10,175 bases of DNA from JBCCFW01 sp039029535. Its GTDB lineage: Bacteria > Acidobacteriota > JBCCFW01. The notes below the pieces were generated by a model, which ran no database searches, was not told where the DNA came from, and saw only the letters and a list, made by a program, of their open reading frames with translations. Where the stretch lies: the NCBI GenBank assembly GCA_039029535.1, contig JBCCFW010000230.1, positions 1 to 10,175 of the forward strand, read 5' to 3'. The first letter of the stretch is position 1. Every line of letters begins with the position of its first letter. The translations under genes were made by a program, and so were the position numbers. This document shows, piece by piece, positions 1-5,677 of this stretch.

Positions 1-152
1 CCGGGCGCGGCCACTTTGTCCTGGTTTCGCGCGTCGCGCGCCCAGTCGTTGTGGGGCGCCCCGCCGGGGTGGGCGCCCCAACGCAGCGACGGCCGCAGCG
101 CCAGGAGCACCGCGGCCGTCATCAGGAGCACCGGAAGAACGAATCGACTCAT
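1..152 (-). CDS. Partial gene: signal-anchored or exported protein, unknown function (N-terminus only)
   Basis: Reading the minus strand from an ATG at 152-150 gives 50 open codons up to the window edge, so the gene is cut off. The protein begins MSRFVLPVLLMTAAVLLALR: a short basic start followed by about 14 hydrophobic residues. This looks like a signal peptide or a single N-terminal membrane anchor. What follows (about residues 24-50) is hydrophilic, with Gly, His, Asp and Arg, consistent with an exported domain. The codons are strongly GC-ending, like the neighbours. It lies 70 bp downstream of the 450-aa gene on the same strand and could be its last operon member, although a hairpin lies between them. 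No strong Shine-Dalgarno precedes the ATG. The family cannot be named from this fragment. Confidence 0.6.
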   Translation of the reverse strand, partial: MSRFVLPVLLMTAAVLLALRPSLRWGAHPGGAPHNDWARDARNQDKVAAP

Positions 153-169
153 CGGAACAGCGTGTCCGA

Positions 170-197
170 GACGACCGGGCGAGGCCAGTCGGTCGTC
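170..197 (-). terminator. Inverted repeat between two minus-strand genes, possible terminator
   Basis: A perfect 8-bp inverted repeat, GACGACCG (170-177) and CGGTCGTC (190-197), has a 12-nt loop. It lies just downstream of the 450-aa gene's stop at 223 and upstream of the next start at 152. There is no T-tract on either side, so it is not a classical intrinsic terminator. It could be an mRNA 3'-end stabilising hairpin or a chance GC-rich palindrome. Confidence 0.3.
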
Positions 198-222
198 CCG
201 GACCGTTCAGGCAGTTTCCGGG

Positions 223-1575
223 CTAGGGCATGCCGAGAGCGGCGGCGTTGCCGTCCGCCAGGCCGGAGACCAGCTCTTCGCGGAAGTAGTCGGTGGAGCC
301 GACGATGCTCTTGTCCACCCGCTCGAGGTAGGTCTGACGGCTGCGCTCGATGTCTTCCTTGAGACGCTCGTAGAGGTCGTTGTTCTTCTTGCCGACCGCC
401 ACCTTCGCCTCGTTGTAGAGCTTGATCTCCGAGACGAGGAGCTTGGCGATCTTCTTGGCCTCCATGTGCTTGGGGCGCTCGGCTTCGGGGATGCTGGCGA
501 GGGAGGCGTCCTCCTCGTCACCATCGCGAAGCTGTTCGCGGACCGGCTTCCAGCGCGAGAACTTCTTGGCGCCCGCGTCGGCCGCCGGGGCCGCGTCGAC
601 CGCAGGACCACCACCGACTGCAGAGGCCGGCCCTTCGGGAGCCGCCGGAGCCGGAGCCGGAGCAGCGGGCTCGGGAGCCGCCGGCTCGGCAGCGGGCGCG
701 GCGAAGTCGAGACCGCCACCACCGGAGCTCGCCGGACCCTCGGCCGGCGCCGGAGCGGCGAAGTCGAGACCACCGCCGGAGGGAGGTCCCTCGGCTGCTG
801 GCGCCGGGGTCGCTTCGGGAGCCGGCGCCGCCATCGCGCTGAAGTCCATCGCCGGTGCGGCGGGGGCTGCCTCAGGCGCGGCGGGTGCCGCCGGAGCCGC
901 AGGTGCTGGCGCCGCGGCACCGCCACCGAGGTCGGCCTCGACCGACTCCTGACGAACGCCGAGACCCGTGCGCTTGGTGAGCATCCCGAGCTCGACCGAC
1001 GCGGCGCAGCTGATGGTCAGCAGCTCCATCGCCGCGAGCGGCTCGTCACCACCGACCCGTGGTCCGTCGCAGTAGAGCACGGCCGCCGCCTTGCCGCGGA
1101 TGCCGAGAGGCACGGCCGCCGACCGTCCCTGGGGAGCTCCGATCGCGTCGAAGAGCAGGGAGTTCTGGGTCTGGCCGCCCTCACCGGAAAGGCTCGCCGC
1201 CAGCAGGGTGTCGGCGTTGGCCGGGATGGACACGGCCTTCGCCGCGTCATCACCGATGCCGCCGGCAAAGCCACGAGCGGCCCAAGGCTGGAGGTCGGCG
1301 CCCTTGATGAGGAAGAGGATGCTGCGATCCCAGTAGGGCTCGGTGGCCGCCATGAGACGGTTCAGCAGCTCGACCTGACCACTCCCGGAGAAGAGGTCGA
1401 AGACGTGCTTGCGGAAGGCAGCGATGCCACCTCCGTCGAAGCCGCCCGCTGCGGGCGCACCACCACCGCCTGAAGCCGGAAGACCGGAGCTGATGGCTTG
1501 ACTGAGCTCATCCTTCAGGCGTCCAACTGCCGCGTCGACCGCCGCTTGCACGACGCCACGAACTTCTTCACTCAC
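223..1575 (-). CDS. GAF-like domain protein with long Ala/Pro linker and conserved basic C-terminal helical domain
   Basis: This 450-aa protein has several regions. Residues 1-30 form a helix. Residues 50-205 form a compact domain ending in AAVPLGIRGKAAAVLYCDGP (153-172), which resembles the last strands of GAF domains (VPL...G.vlGVLY.D). Residues 218-335 are a low-complexity Ala/Pro/Gly linker carrying three [ML]DF motifs (243-245, 270-272, 289-291). Residues 337-450 form a charged helical domain containing LLVSEIKLYNEAKVAVGKKN (379-398) and a DLYERLKEDIERSRQTYLER stretch. I recall the C-terminal signature from uncharacterised Acidobacteriota proteins; this is memory, not a search. There is no signal peptide or membrane segment, so it is probably cytoplasmic. 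The GTG start follows GAGGAGG by 4 nt. GAF domains bind small ligands or act in signalling, but no ligand, output enzyme or partner can be named here. The two halves resemble a sensor tethered by a disordered arm to a helical interaction domain. Confidence 0.85.
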   Translation of the reverse strand: MSEEVRGVVQAAVDAAVGRLKDELSQAISSGLPASGGGGAPAAGGFDGGGIAAFRKHVFDLFSGSGQVELLNRLMAATEPYWDRSILFLIKGADLQPWAARGFAGGIGDDAAKAVSIPANADTLLAASLSGEGGQTQNSLLFDAIGAPQGRSAAVPLGIRGKAAAVLYCDGPRVGGDEPLAAMELLTISCAASVELGMLTKRTGLGVRQESVEADLGGGAAAPAPAAPAAPAAPEAAPAAPAMDFSAMAAPAPEATPAPAAEGPPSGGGLDFAAPAPAEGPASSGGGGLDFAAPAAEPAAPEPAAPAPAPAAPEGPASAVGGGPAVDAAPAADAGAKKFSRWKPVREQLRDGDEEDASLASIPEAERPKHMEAKKIAKLLVSEIKLYNEAKVAVGKKNNDLYERLKEDIERSRQTYLERVDKSIVGSTDYFREELVSGLADGNAAALGMP

Positions 1576-1619
1576 GCAGCCTCCTCGACCGCTCAGGCCA
1601 GCGATCCACTCGATTTCGC

Positions 1620-1628
1620 ATCGTACCA
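1620..1628 (-). promoter_or_regulatory. Possible extended -10 promoter for the 450-aa gene
   Basis: On the minus strand the sequence TGGTACGAT resembles an extended -10 (TGn plus TACGAT). It lies about 45 nt before the GTG start at 1575. No convincing -35 hexamer is visible, which extended -10 promoters can tolerate. Weak evidence only. Confidence 0.3.
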
Positions 1629-1663
1629 GATGAGGTCGATCGCACGGGCCTCAGGGCAGGTGA

Positions 1664-1685
1664 GAGAGGCGGAAGAACGCCTCTC
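1664..1685 (-). terminator. Hairpin just downstream of the nucleotidyltransferase-like gene
   Basis: A perfect 8-bp stem, GAGAGGCG (1664-1671) and CGCCTCTC (1678-1685), has a 6-nt loop. It begins 6 nt after the stop codon of the minus-strand gene ending at 1692. No T-tract follows on the minus strand, so it may be a terminator lacking a U-run or a 3'-end hairpin. Its position, directly after a stop and before a candidate promoter, favours a role in separating the two genes. Confidence 0.5.
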
Positions 1686-1691
1686 GGGCTC

Positions 1692-2465
1692 TCAGGCCGT
1701 GGCGTCCAGCTCACGGAGCCTCAGGTCGACCAGGAACTCGTCCAGCCCGCTGATCGAGCCACCGCCCTCGGGCAGGGGCGATGCCGCTCGCGCCTCCAGG
1801 GCGGTCCGCTCCAGGCGGTCCAGCTCCTGCTCCACCTGGCCTGCCTCGTCGGGCAGGACCATGGCCTGGGGGCCGTCCGAACGAATGCGCTGCACCATCT
1901 CGCCGAGCCAGGGCTCCTCGCAAGCGGTGATGAGCTTGTCGACACGGGACTCCAGACGGGCGTGAACGAGAACGTGACGAGCGGCCAGGCACAGACGGCC
2001 CGACTCGATCACCAAGCGGAGGAGACGGCTCTCGGCGTAACTCGCGCGTCGCTTCCGCGCGCGATCGAGGAAGTCGTGGCAGCTCGTTCGATTCAAGAAC
2101 TGCCGAGCGAGGTCCCGGAGCCGGCCGTGCTCGGGGGTGTCGAACAGGATCTGGGGCGAGTACAGCTCCTCGAGCAAGGCGGTGTTGTCGGAGCGCGCGA
2201 TGCGATCGATGTACGACTTGAGGTCGAGGAAGGAGAGGTCGACCGGCCAGCCCTCGAAGTCGAAGCTCCGCTCCTTGGCCTCACCTACCGGTCGCAAGCC
2301 GAGAATGGCGCGCAAGGGGAGCAGCATGGCGCCTGCGATCCGATAGGCCGCCGGCCCGCCGGACGGGACGCCCGTCAGGTGATCACCGGCGAGGGTCGCG
2401 AAGACCGGTCGCTCGATCTTCTTGTTCACGACCTCGCTGAGCTGTCCGCGCGTGAGACCCTGCAC
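1692..2465 (-). CDS. RlaP/PF10127-type nucleotidyltransferase-fold protein, probably catalytically degenerate
   Basis: This 257-aa protein resembles the predicted DNA-polymerase-beta-superfamily nucleotidyltransferases of the RlaP/YcgL type. Family members carry a G-S/D-HLYGFPSPDSDYDLRG-like motif, then a PL..vlGL segment, then DLVtHDLrKF.rLLL..N..vLEqL.SP. Here the equivalents are AGDHLTGVPSGG (26-37), LLPLRAILGL (48-57), VDLSFLDLKSYIDRIA (75-90), NTALLEELYSP (94-104) and a helical, His/Arg-rich C-terminal half. The stretch that normally holds the catalytic D-x-D (about 36-45, GGPAAYRIAG) has no acidic residue, while an Asp at 76 may match the third carboxylate. A non-catalytic regulatory or RNA-binding role is therefore more likely than nucleotidyl transfer. 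The GTG start follows GAGG by 7 nt. It is divergent from lpxC. The family assignment comes from motif memory and is fairly but not fully secure. Confidence 0.75.
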   Translation of the reverse strand: MQGLTRGQLSEVVNKKIERPVFATLAGDHLTGVPSGGPAAYRIAGAMLLPLRAILGLRPVGEAKERSFDFEGWPVDLSFLDLKSYIDRIARSDNTALLEELYSPQILFDTPEHGRLRDLARQFLNRTSCHDFLDRARKRRASYAESRLLRLVIESGRLCLAARHVLVHARLESRVDKLITACEEPWLGEMVQRIRSDGPQAMVLPDEAGQVEQELDRLERTALEARAASPLPEGGGSISGLDEFLVDLRLRELDATA

Positions 2466-2754
2466 CGCCTGTCCTCACGGGGTCTCCCCCGGTCACCCCT
2501 CCGAGATCGTACGCGAAAAGTGGCCGCGAGGGCGCCCCTCCTCACAGATCACGAACCGTTGCATTCAGGTCGCACCCCTGCCGTGCCCCATTGGTCACGA
2601 TTTCTTCACCAAGACCAACAGAAAAGCCTCGTGCGGCCGTTTCCCGCGGCTCGGTCCGGCGGCACGCACCTTGCTGTGGTGTTCCTGACGATCCGAGTCG
2701 AACGGCGTGGAATGGACCCGATGGGTCTCGGATCGCGTGGGAAGACAACAGGAC
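2466..2754. other. Divergent intergenic region between the nucleotidyltransferase-like gene and lpxC
   Basis: These 289 bp have no convincing gene. They must hold the promoters of both divergent neighbours, but I see no clean -35/-10 pair on either strand. The segment around 2550-2640 is less GC-rich than its surroundings. It contains a 6-bp inverted repeat, TTGGTC/GACCAA, spaced by 16 nt (about 2591-2618), which could be a weak operator or a chance palindrome. The right-hand end also contains alternative upstream GTG starts for lpxC at 2707 and 2737, neither with a good ribosome binding site. Confidence 0.4.
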
Positions 2755-3723
2755 GTGTTCAGCACGGGAAGCCATCGTCAACACTCCCTGAGCAAGCCGG
2801 CCACGTGCCGGGGCATCGGTCTTCACGGCGGCCGTCCGGTCACCGTGCAGCTTCTCCCTGCCCCGTCCGACACCGGCCTCGTCTTCACCCGGACCGACAT
2901 CGGCCGGCGCGTCGACATTCCCGCCACCATCGATCGGGTGAGCGAGGTCGACCACGCGACCAGCCTCTCCGGTGACGGAACCCAGGTCGGCACGGTCGAG
3001 CACCTGCTCTCCGCCCTCGCCGGTCTCGGTGTCGACAACTGTCGCATCGAGGTGGATGGACCCGAGCTCCCCATCCTCGACGGCTCCTCTGCTCCCTGGG
3101 TCTACCTGCTCCACGAGGCGGGGCTCCAGCCTCAGCGGGCGCCCCGACGCGTCCGTCGCATCACCCGCTCCTTCACCCACGAGCTCGATCACGCCAGCCT
3201 GAGCGTCCACCCCGCGCACCGTCTCCGGCTGACCTGCGTCATCGACTTCGACCACCCGGCCATCGGCCGTCAGGAAGCGTCGGTCACCGTCGAGCCTCGA
3301 AGCTTCGCCGAGACGATCGCGCCCGCGCGCACCTTCGGCTTCCTCCACGAGGTCGAGAGTCTCCGCCGCGCCGGCCTCGTCAAGGGCGGCTCCTACTCCA
3401 ACGCCATCGTTCTCGACGAGCACGGCGTCCTCAACGGCCAGCTCCGCTTCCCGGACGAGTTCGTCCGTCACAAGCTCCTCGACCTCCTCGGCGACCTCGC
3501 CCTGACCGGTCCGCCGCTTCAGGGTCACGTCGTCGCACGCTGTGCCGGTCATCGCTCGCACGCGTCGTTCGGTCGGGCGCTGCTCGCCTCCTCGCATTGC
3601 TGGCGCATCGAGGAGAAGCGCGAGCCCTCGCAACGTCACCCGGTCCGCGCGACCGGCGCGACGACGCCCCCACTGAGCACGCCGGCCTTCGGTCTCGGTG
3701 GCTCCGCCGCGTCCCTCGACTGA
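2755..3723 (+). CDS. lpxC: UDP-3-O-acyl-N-acetylglucosamine deacetylase LpxC
   Basis: LpxC is a zinc-dependent, cytoplasmic enzyme. It removes the acetyl group from UDP-3-O-acyl-GlcNAc, the committed step of lipid A synthesis. The protein opens with QHSLSKPATCRGIGLHGG, the family's N-terminal strand. It carries TVEHLLSALAGLGVDN (general-base Glu and first zinc His), DGSSAPWV, the LVKGGSYSNAIVLD loop, and FVRHKLLDLLGDLALTG (second zinc His and zinc Asp), then a catalytic His in ARCAGHRSH. With a GTG start at 2755 these fall at E82, H83, H239, D243 and H266, within a few residues of E. coli E78, H79, H238, D242 and H265. This supports 2755 over the in-frame GTGs at 2707 and 2737. The length is 322 aa against the usual 300-310. 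The last 35 or so residues are an unconserved Ala/Pro/Ser-rich tail whose DNA overlaps the next gene. It is the first gene of a tight plus-strand group. Confidence 0.95.
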   Translation: MFSTGSHRQHSLSKPATCRGIGLHGGRPVTVQLLPAPSDTGLVFTRTDIGRRVDIPATIDRVSEVDHATSLSGDGTQVGTVEHLLSALAGLGVDNCRIEVDGPELPILDGSSAPWVYLLHEAGLQPQRAPRRVRRITRSFTHELDHASLSVHPAHRLRLTCVIDFDHPAIGRQEASVTVEPRSFAETIAPARTFGFLHEVESLRRAGLVKGGSYSNAIVLDEHGVLNGQLRFPDEFVRHKLLDLLGDLALTGPPLQGHVVARCAGHRSHASFGRALLASSHCWRIEEKREPSQRHPVRATGATTPPLSTPAFGLGGSAASLD

Positions 3724-4454
3724 CCACGCCCCTGCAGGTCAAGGTCGTCATTCCGGCTCTCGACGAGGAGGCCTCGCTTCCTCTCGTGTTGGGTGACCTT
3801 CCGCGCAGCGGTGACGGCTTCGAGGTCACCGAGGTCGTCGTCGTCGACAACGGCAGTCGGGATCGCACGCCCGAGGTCGCTCGAGAGGCCGGCGCCACCG
3901 TCTTGCACGAGCCGCAGCGGGGCTACGGCGCAGCCTGCTGGACCGGCGTCGGCCACGTGGCGGCCTCGCCGCCCGACGTCGTGGTGTTCCTCGACGGCGA
4001 CTACAGCGACCACCCCGACGAGCTTCCCGAGCTCCTCGCACCGTTCCTCGCCGACCCGGCGCTCGACATGGTCATCGGCTCCCGAAGCACGGGTCGTCAC
4101 GAGACGGGAGCCCTCCTTCCCCAACAACGCTTCGGCAACTGGCTGGCGACCACCCTCATCCGCCTGCTGCACGGTCAGCCCTTCACCGACCTCGGTCCCT
4201 TCCGAGCCCTGAGCTGGTCGGCCTGGGAGCGCCTGGCCATGGAGGATCGGGACTTCGGCTGGACCGTCGAGATGCAGGTCAAGGCAGGACCGCTGGGCCT
4301 GCGCTGGGCCGAGGTGCCCGTGTCGTATCGTCGTCGCGTCGGACGGTCCAAGATCGCCGGCACCGTCCGCGGGAGCGTGAAGGCCGGCATCAAGATTCTC
4401 TGGACCATCGCCCGATACGCCCGCACTCGACCGAGCGCCCACGGCCACTCGTGA
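3597..4454 (+). CDS. Family 2 glycosyltransferase, DPM1-like (membrane-associated sugar transfer)
   Basis: This is a GT-A fold glycosyltransferase. The conserved domain begins VKVVIPALDEEASLPLVL (about 48-65) with VVVVDNGSRDRTPEVA (80-95) for nucleotide-sugar binding. It has FLDGDYSDHPDE with the metal-binding D-x-D (D133, D135), then VIGSRSTG (159-166), the acceptor-side DLGPFRAL and DFGWTVEMQVKA, and an RRVGRSKI basic motif. The pattern matches dolichol-/undecaprenyl-phosphate sugar transferases of the DPM1 type, with no C-terminal membrane segments. The donor and acceptor cannot be read from sequence. The start is uncertain. TTG at 3597 is the only ATG/GTG/TTG in frame, giving 285 aa and a 127-bp overlap with lpxC, but the first 45 or so residues are unconserved. 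A CTG at 3720, overlapping the lpxC stop, would give a more usual protein. Its stop overlaps the next start (GTGA), implying coupling. Neighbouring lpxC suggests an envelope role. Confidence 0.88.
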   Translation: MLAHRGEARALATSPGPRDRRDDAPTEHAGLRSRWLRRVPRLTTPLQVKVVIPALDEEASLPLVLGDLPRSGDGFEVTEVVVVDNGSRDRTPEVAREAGATVLHEPQRGYGAACWTGVGHVAASPPDVVVFLDGDYSDHPDELPELLAPFLADPALDMVIGSRSTGRHETGALLPQQRFGNWLATTLIRLLHGQPFTDLGPFRALSWSAWERLAMEDRDFGWTVEMQVKAGPLGLRWAEVPVSYRRRVGRSKIAGTVRGSVKAGIKILWTIARYARTRPSAHGHS

Positions 4455-5287
4455 TCACCAGCCGACGCAATCCACGCATCCAGGAGCTCCGCGAGCTCCG
4501 GGACTCCACCCAGCTCCGCCGACGCACGGGGCGCGTGCTGCTCGAAGGACCACGGCTCCTCGCCGAGTGGCTCGAACAGGACGGAGCCACGGAGGTCGTG
4601 GTGGCCTCACCCCGACTCGACGATCGCCCGGGCGGTCCCGAGCTGAGGTCACGGCTGGAGGCCGCCGTGAACGACGGACGGCTCGAGCTGCTCGAGGCCA
4701 GTGACTCGGTGCTCGATGCGGTGACCGAGGCCCGCGGTCACCAGGGCGTCGTGGCGGTGCTGACTCGTGCCCCCGTCCCCGGTCTCCCGACGGCCGGCGA
4801 GGCCCCCATCCTGGTCACCTGGCAGCTACAGGACCCCGGCAACCTCGGGAGCCTGCTGCGCAGCGCCGAGGCGGCGGGAGCGGCCGCGGCGGTGGTGGCC
4901 GGGAGCCCCGACGGTGCGGTGACGGACCCGCTCTCTCCCCGCACCTTGCGAGCATCGGCCGGGAGCGCGCTCCGACTGCCACTCCACGAGTGGCGCGGCG
5001 AGCCGGCAGCGCTGGTCGAGGGGCTCGACTCGGCCGGCTTCCGCTGCTTCGCCTGCGAGGCGCGGGGAGGCGTCGCTCCCGAAGACGCGGACCTCACCGG
5101 GGCCGTGGCGTTGCTCCTGGGCGCCGAGGTGGCCGGCCTGCCGGCGTCGATGGCGTCGTCCACCCGTTCGTTGACCTGGCCCCTGGCCGGGCGGGTCGAG
5201 TCCCTGGGCGTGGCAGCCGCCGGTGCGCTCACGCTCTTCGAGACCGCGCGTCAGCGTCGTCGAGCCGCGGCGTCGACAGGCAATTGA
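4451..5287 (+). CDS. SPOUT (TrmH/SpoU) family RNA 2'-O-ribose methyltransferase
   Basis: This 278-aa AdoMet-dependent RNA methyltransferase has the two-part TrmH/RlmB layout. An N-terminal substrate-binding domain contains NPRIQELRELRDST and RRTGRVLLEGPRLLAEWL (1-115). The C-terminal knotted SPOUT domain has motif 1 QDPGNLGSLLRSAEAAGA (127-144, with the conserved Asn and Arg), an RASAGSALRLP segment, motif 2 LLLGAEVAGLP (221-231) and motif 3 PLAGRVESLGVAAAGALTLF (244-263). Motif 3 normally reads SLNV, but the Asn is Gly253 here. The family modifies rRNA (such as RlmB and Mrm3-like enzymes) or tRNA, and the target cannot be assigned. The GTG start overlaps the glycosyltransferase stop by 4 nt, pointing to translational coupling. 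It is the last gene before tRNA-Gln, whose promoter overlaps this stop codon. The fold assignment is secure; activity is likely but should be checked because of the motif 3 change. Confidence 0.92.
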   Translation: MITSRRNPRIQELRELRDSTQLRRRTGRVLLEGPRLLAEWLEQDGATEVVVASPRLDDRPGGPELRSRLEAAVNDGRLELLEASDSVLDAVTEARGHQGVVAVLTRAPVPGLPTAGEAPILVTWQLQDPGNLGSLLRSAEAAGAAAAVVAGSPDGAVTDPLSPRTLRASAGSALRLPLHEWRGEPAALVEGLDSAGFRCFACEARGGVAPEDADLTGAVALLLGAEVAGLPASMASSTRSLTWPLAGRVESLGVAAAGALTLFETARQRRRAAASTGN

Positions 5288-5312
5288 TGGGCGCCGGCCC
5301 TCATGCTAGAGT
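5284..5312 (+). promoter_or_regulatory. Promoter of tRNA-Gln
   Basis: The -35 TTGATG (5284-5289) is separated by exactly 17 bp from the -10 TAGAGT (5307-5312), which is preceded by TGC (an extended -10). Transcription would begin near 5319, about 6 nt before the mature tRNA 5' end. The -35 overlaps the TGA stop (5285-5287) of the methyltransferase gene. This is the best-formed sigma70-type promoter in the window. Confidence 0.7.
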
Positions 5313-5324
5313 CCGCCGTCCTGT

Positions 5325-5400
5325 AGCCGCGTAGTTCAATTGGCAGAACGCCTGACTCTGGATCAGGAGGTTCTAGGTTCGAGTCCTAGCGCGGCTGCCA
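5325..5400 (+). tRNA. tRNA-Gln, anticodon CTG, CCA encoded
   Basis: The cloverleaf is complete. The 7-bp acceptor stem is AGCCGCG with CGCGGCT. The anticodon stem CCTGA/TCAGG holds the loop CTCTGGA, with anticodon CTG at 5358-5360, which reads CAG (Gln). The T-arm is CTAGG-TTCGAGT-CCTAG. Discriminator G is followed by an encoded CCA (5398-5400). A strong promoter lies just upstream. The gene ends 16 bp from the stop of the convergent 86-aa gene. Confidence 0.96.
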
Positions 5401-5416
5401 CCCTCCCGCCTCCACG

Positions 5417-5677
5417 TCACTCGACGTCCGACCCCTCCGGGTCCTCGCTCGCTGCCCCGCCTCCCTGCTGGAGCGCGCTGGTCATCCGCCAGAGCACGAG
5501 CAGGAAGATCACGAACGGCACCGTCACCACCAGGGCGAGGCTGCCCCGCGAGAGCCGCTCCGCCAACATCGGTCCGAGCAGCCAGGCGAGCAGGCCGAGC
5601 ACCGGGGGCACGAGCAACAGGAGAAGCAGTGCCTTCGACGGCCCTCCTCCGGAAGACGCGCCCGAAGCTCCGCTCAC
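5417..5677 (-). CDS. Small two-helix membrane protein coupled to hutU, unknown function
   Basis: This is an 86-aa protein. After a Ser/Gly-rich N-terminus (1-13) there is a hydrophobic helix at about 15-38 (LLLLLLVPPVLGLLAWLLG) and a second at about 46-65 (SLALVVTVPFVIFLLVLW). They are separated by a short charged turn (AERLSRG), and an acidic tail follows (SEDPEGSDVE). A helical hairpin in the inner membrane is expected, with both ends on the same side. The GTG start overlaps the hutU stop by 4 nt (GTGA), with GAGG just upstream inside hutU, so translation is probably coupled. The stop lies 16 bp from convergent tRNA-Gln. I do not recognise the family. It could be an accessory to transport or quality control, but its coupling to hutU does not prove a histidine-related job. 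GC-ending codons and the clear topology argue that it is real. Confidence 0.7.
   Translation of the reverse strand: MSGASGASSGGGPSKALLLLLLVPPVLGLLAWLLGPMLAERLSRGSLALVVTVPFVIFLLVLWRMTSALQQGGGAASEDPEGSDVE

Noticed and set aside
16..1473. Long plus-strand open frame (485 codons)
   Set aside because: It is antisense to the 450-aa GAF-like gene; its product is Arg/Gly/Ser-rich low complexity, without domains or ribosome binding site, while the minus frame has clear domain structure.
2542..3639. Minus-strand open frame of 365 codons opposite lpxC
   Set aside because: Antisense shadow of lpxC, whose catalytic residues are all in place on the plus strand.
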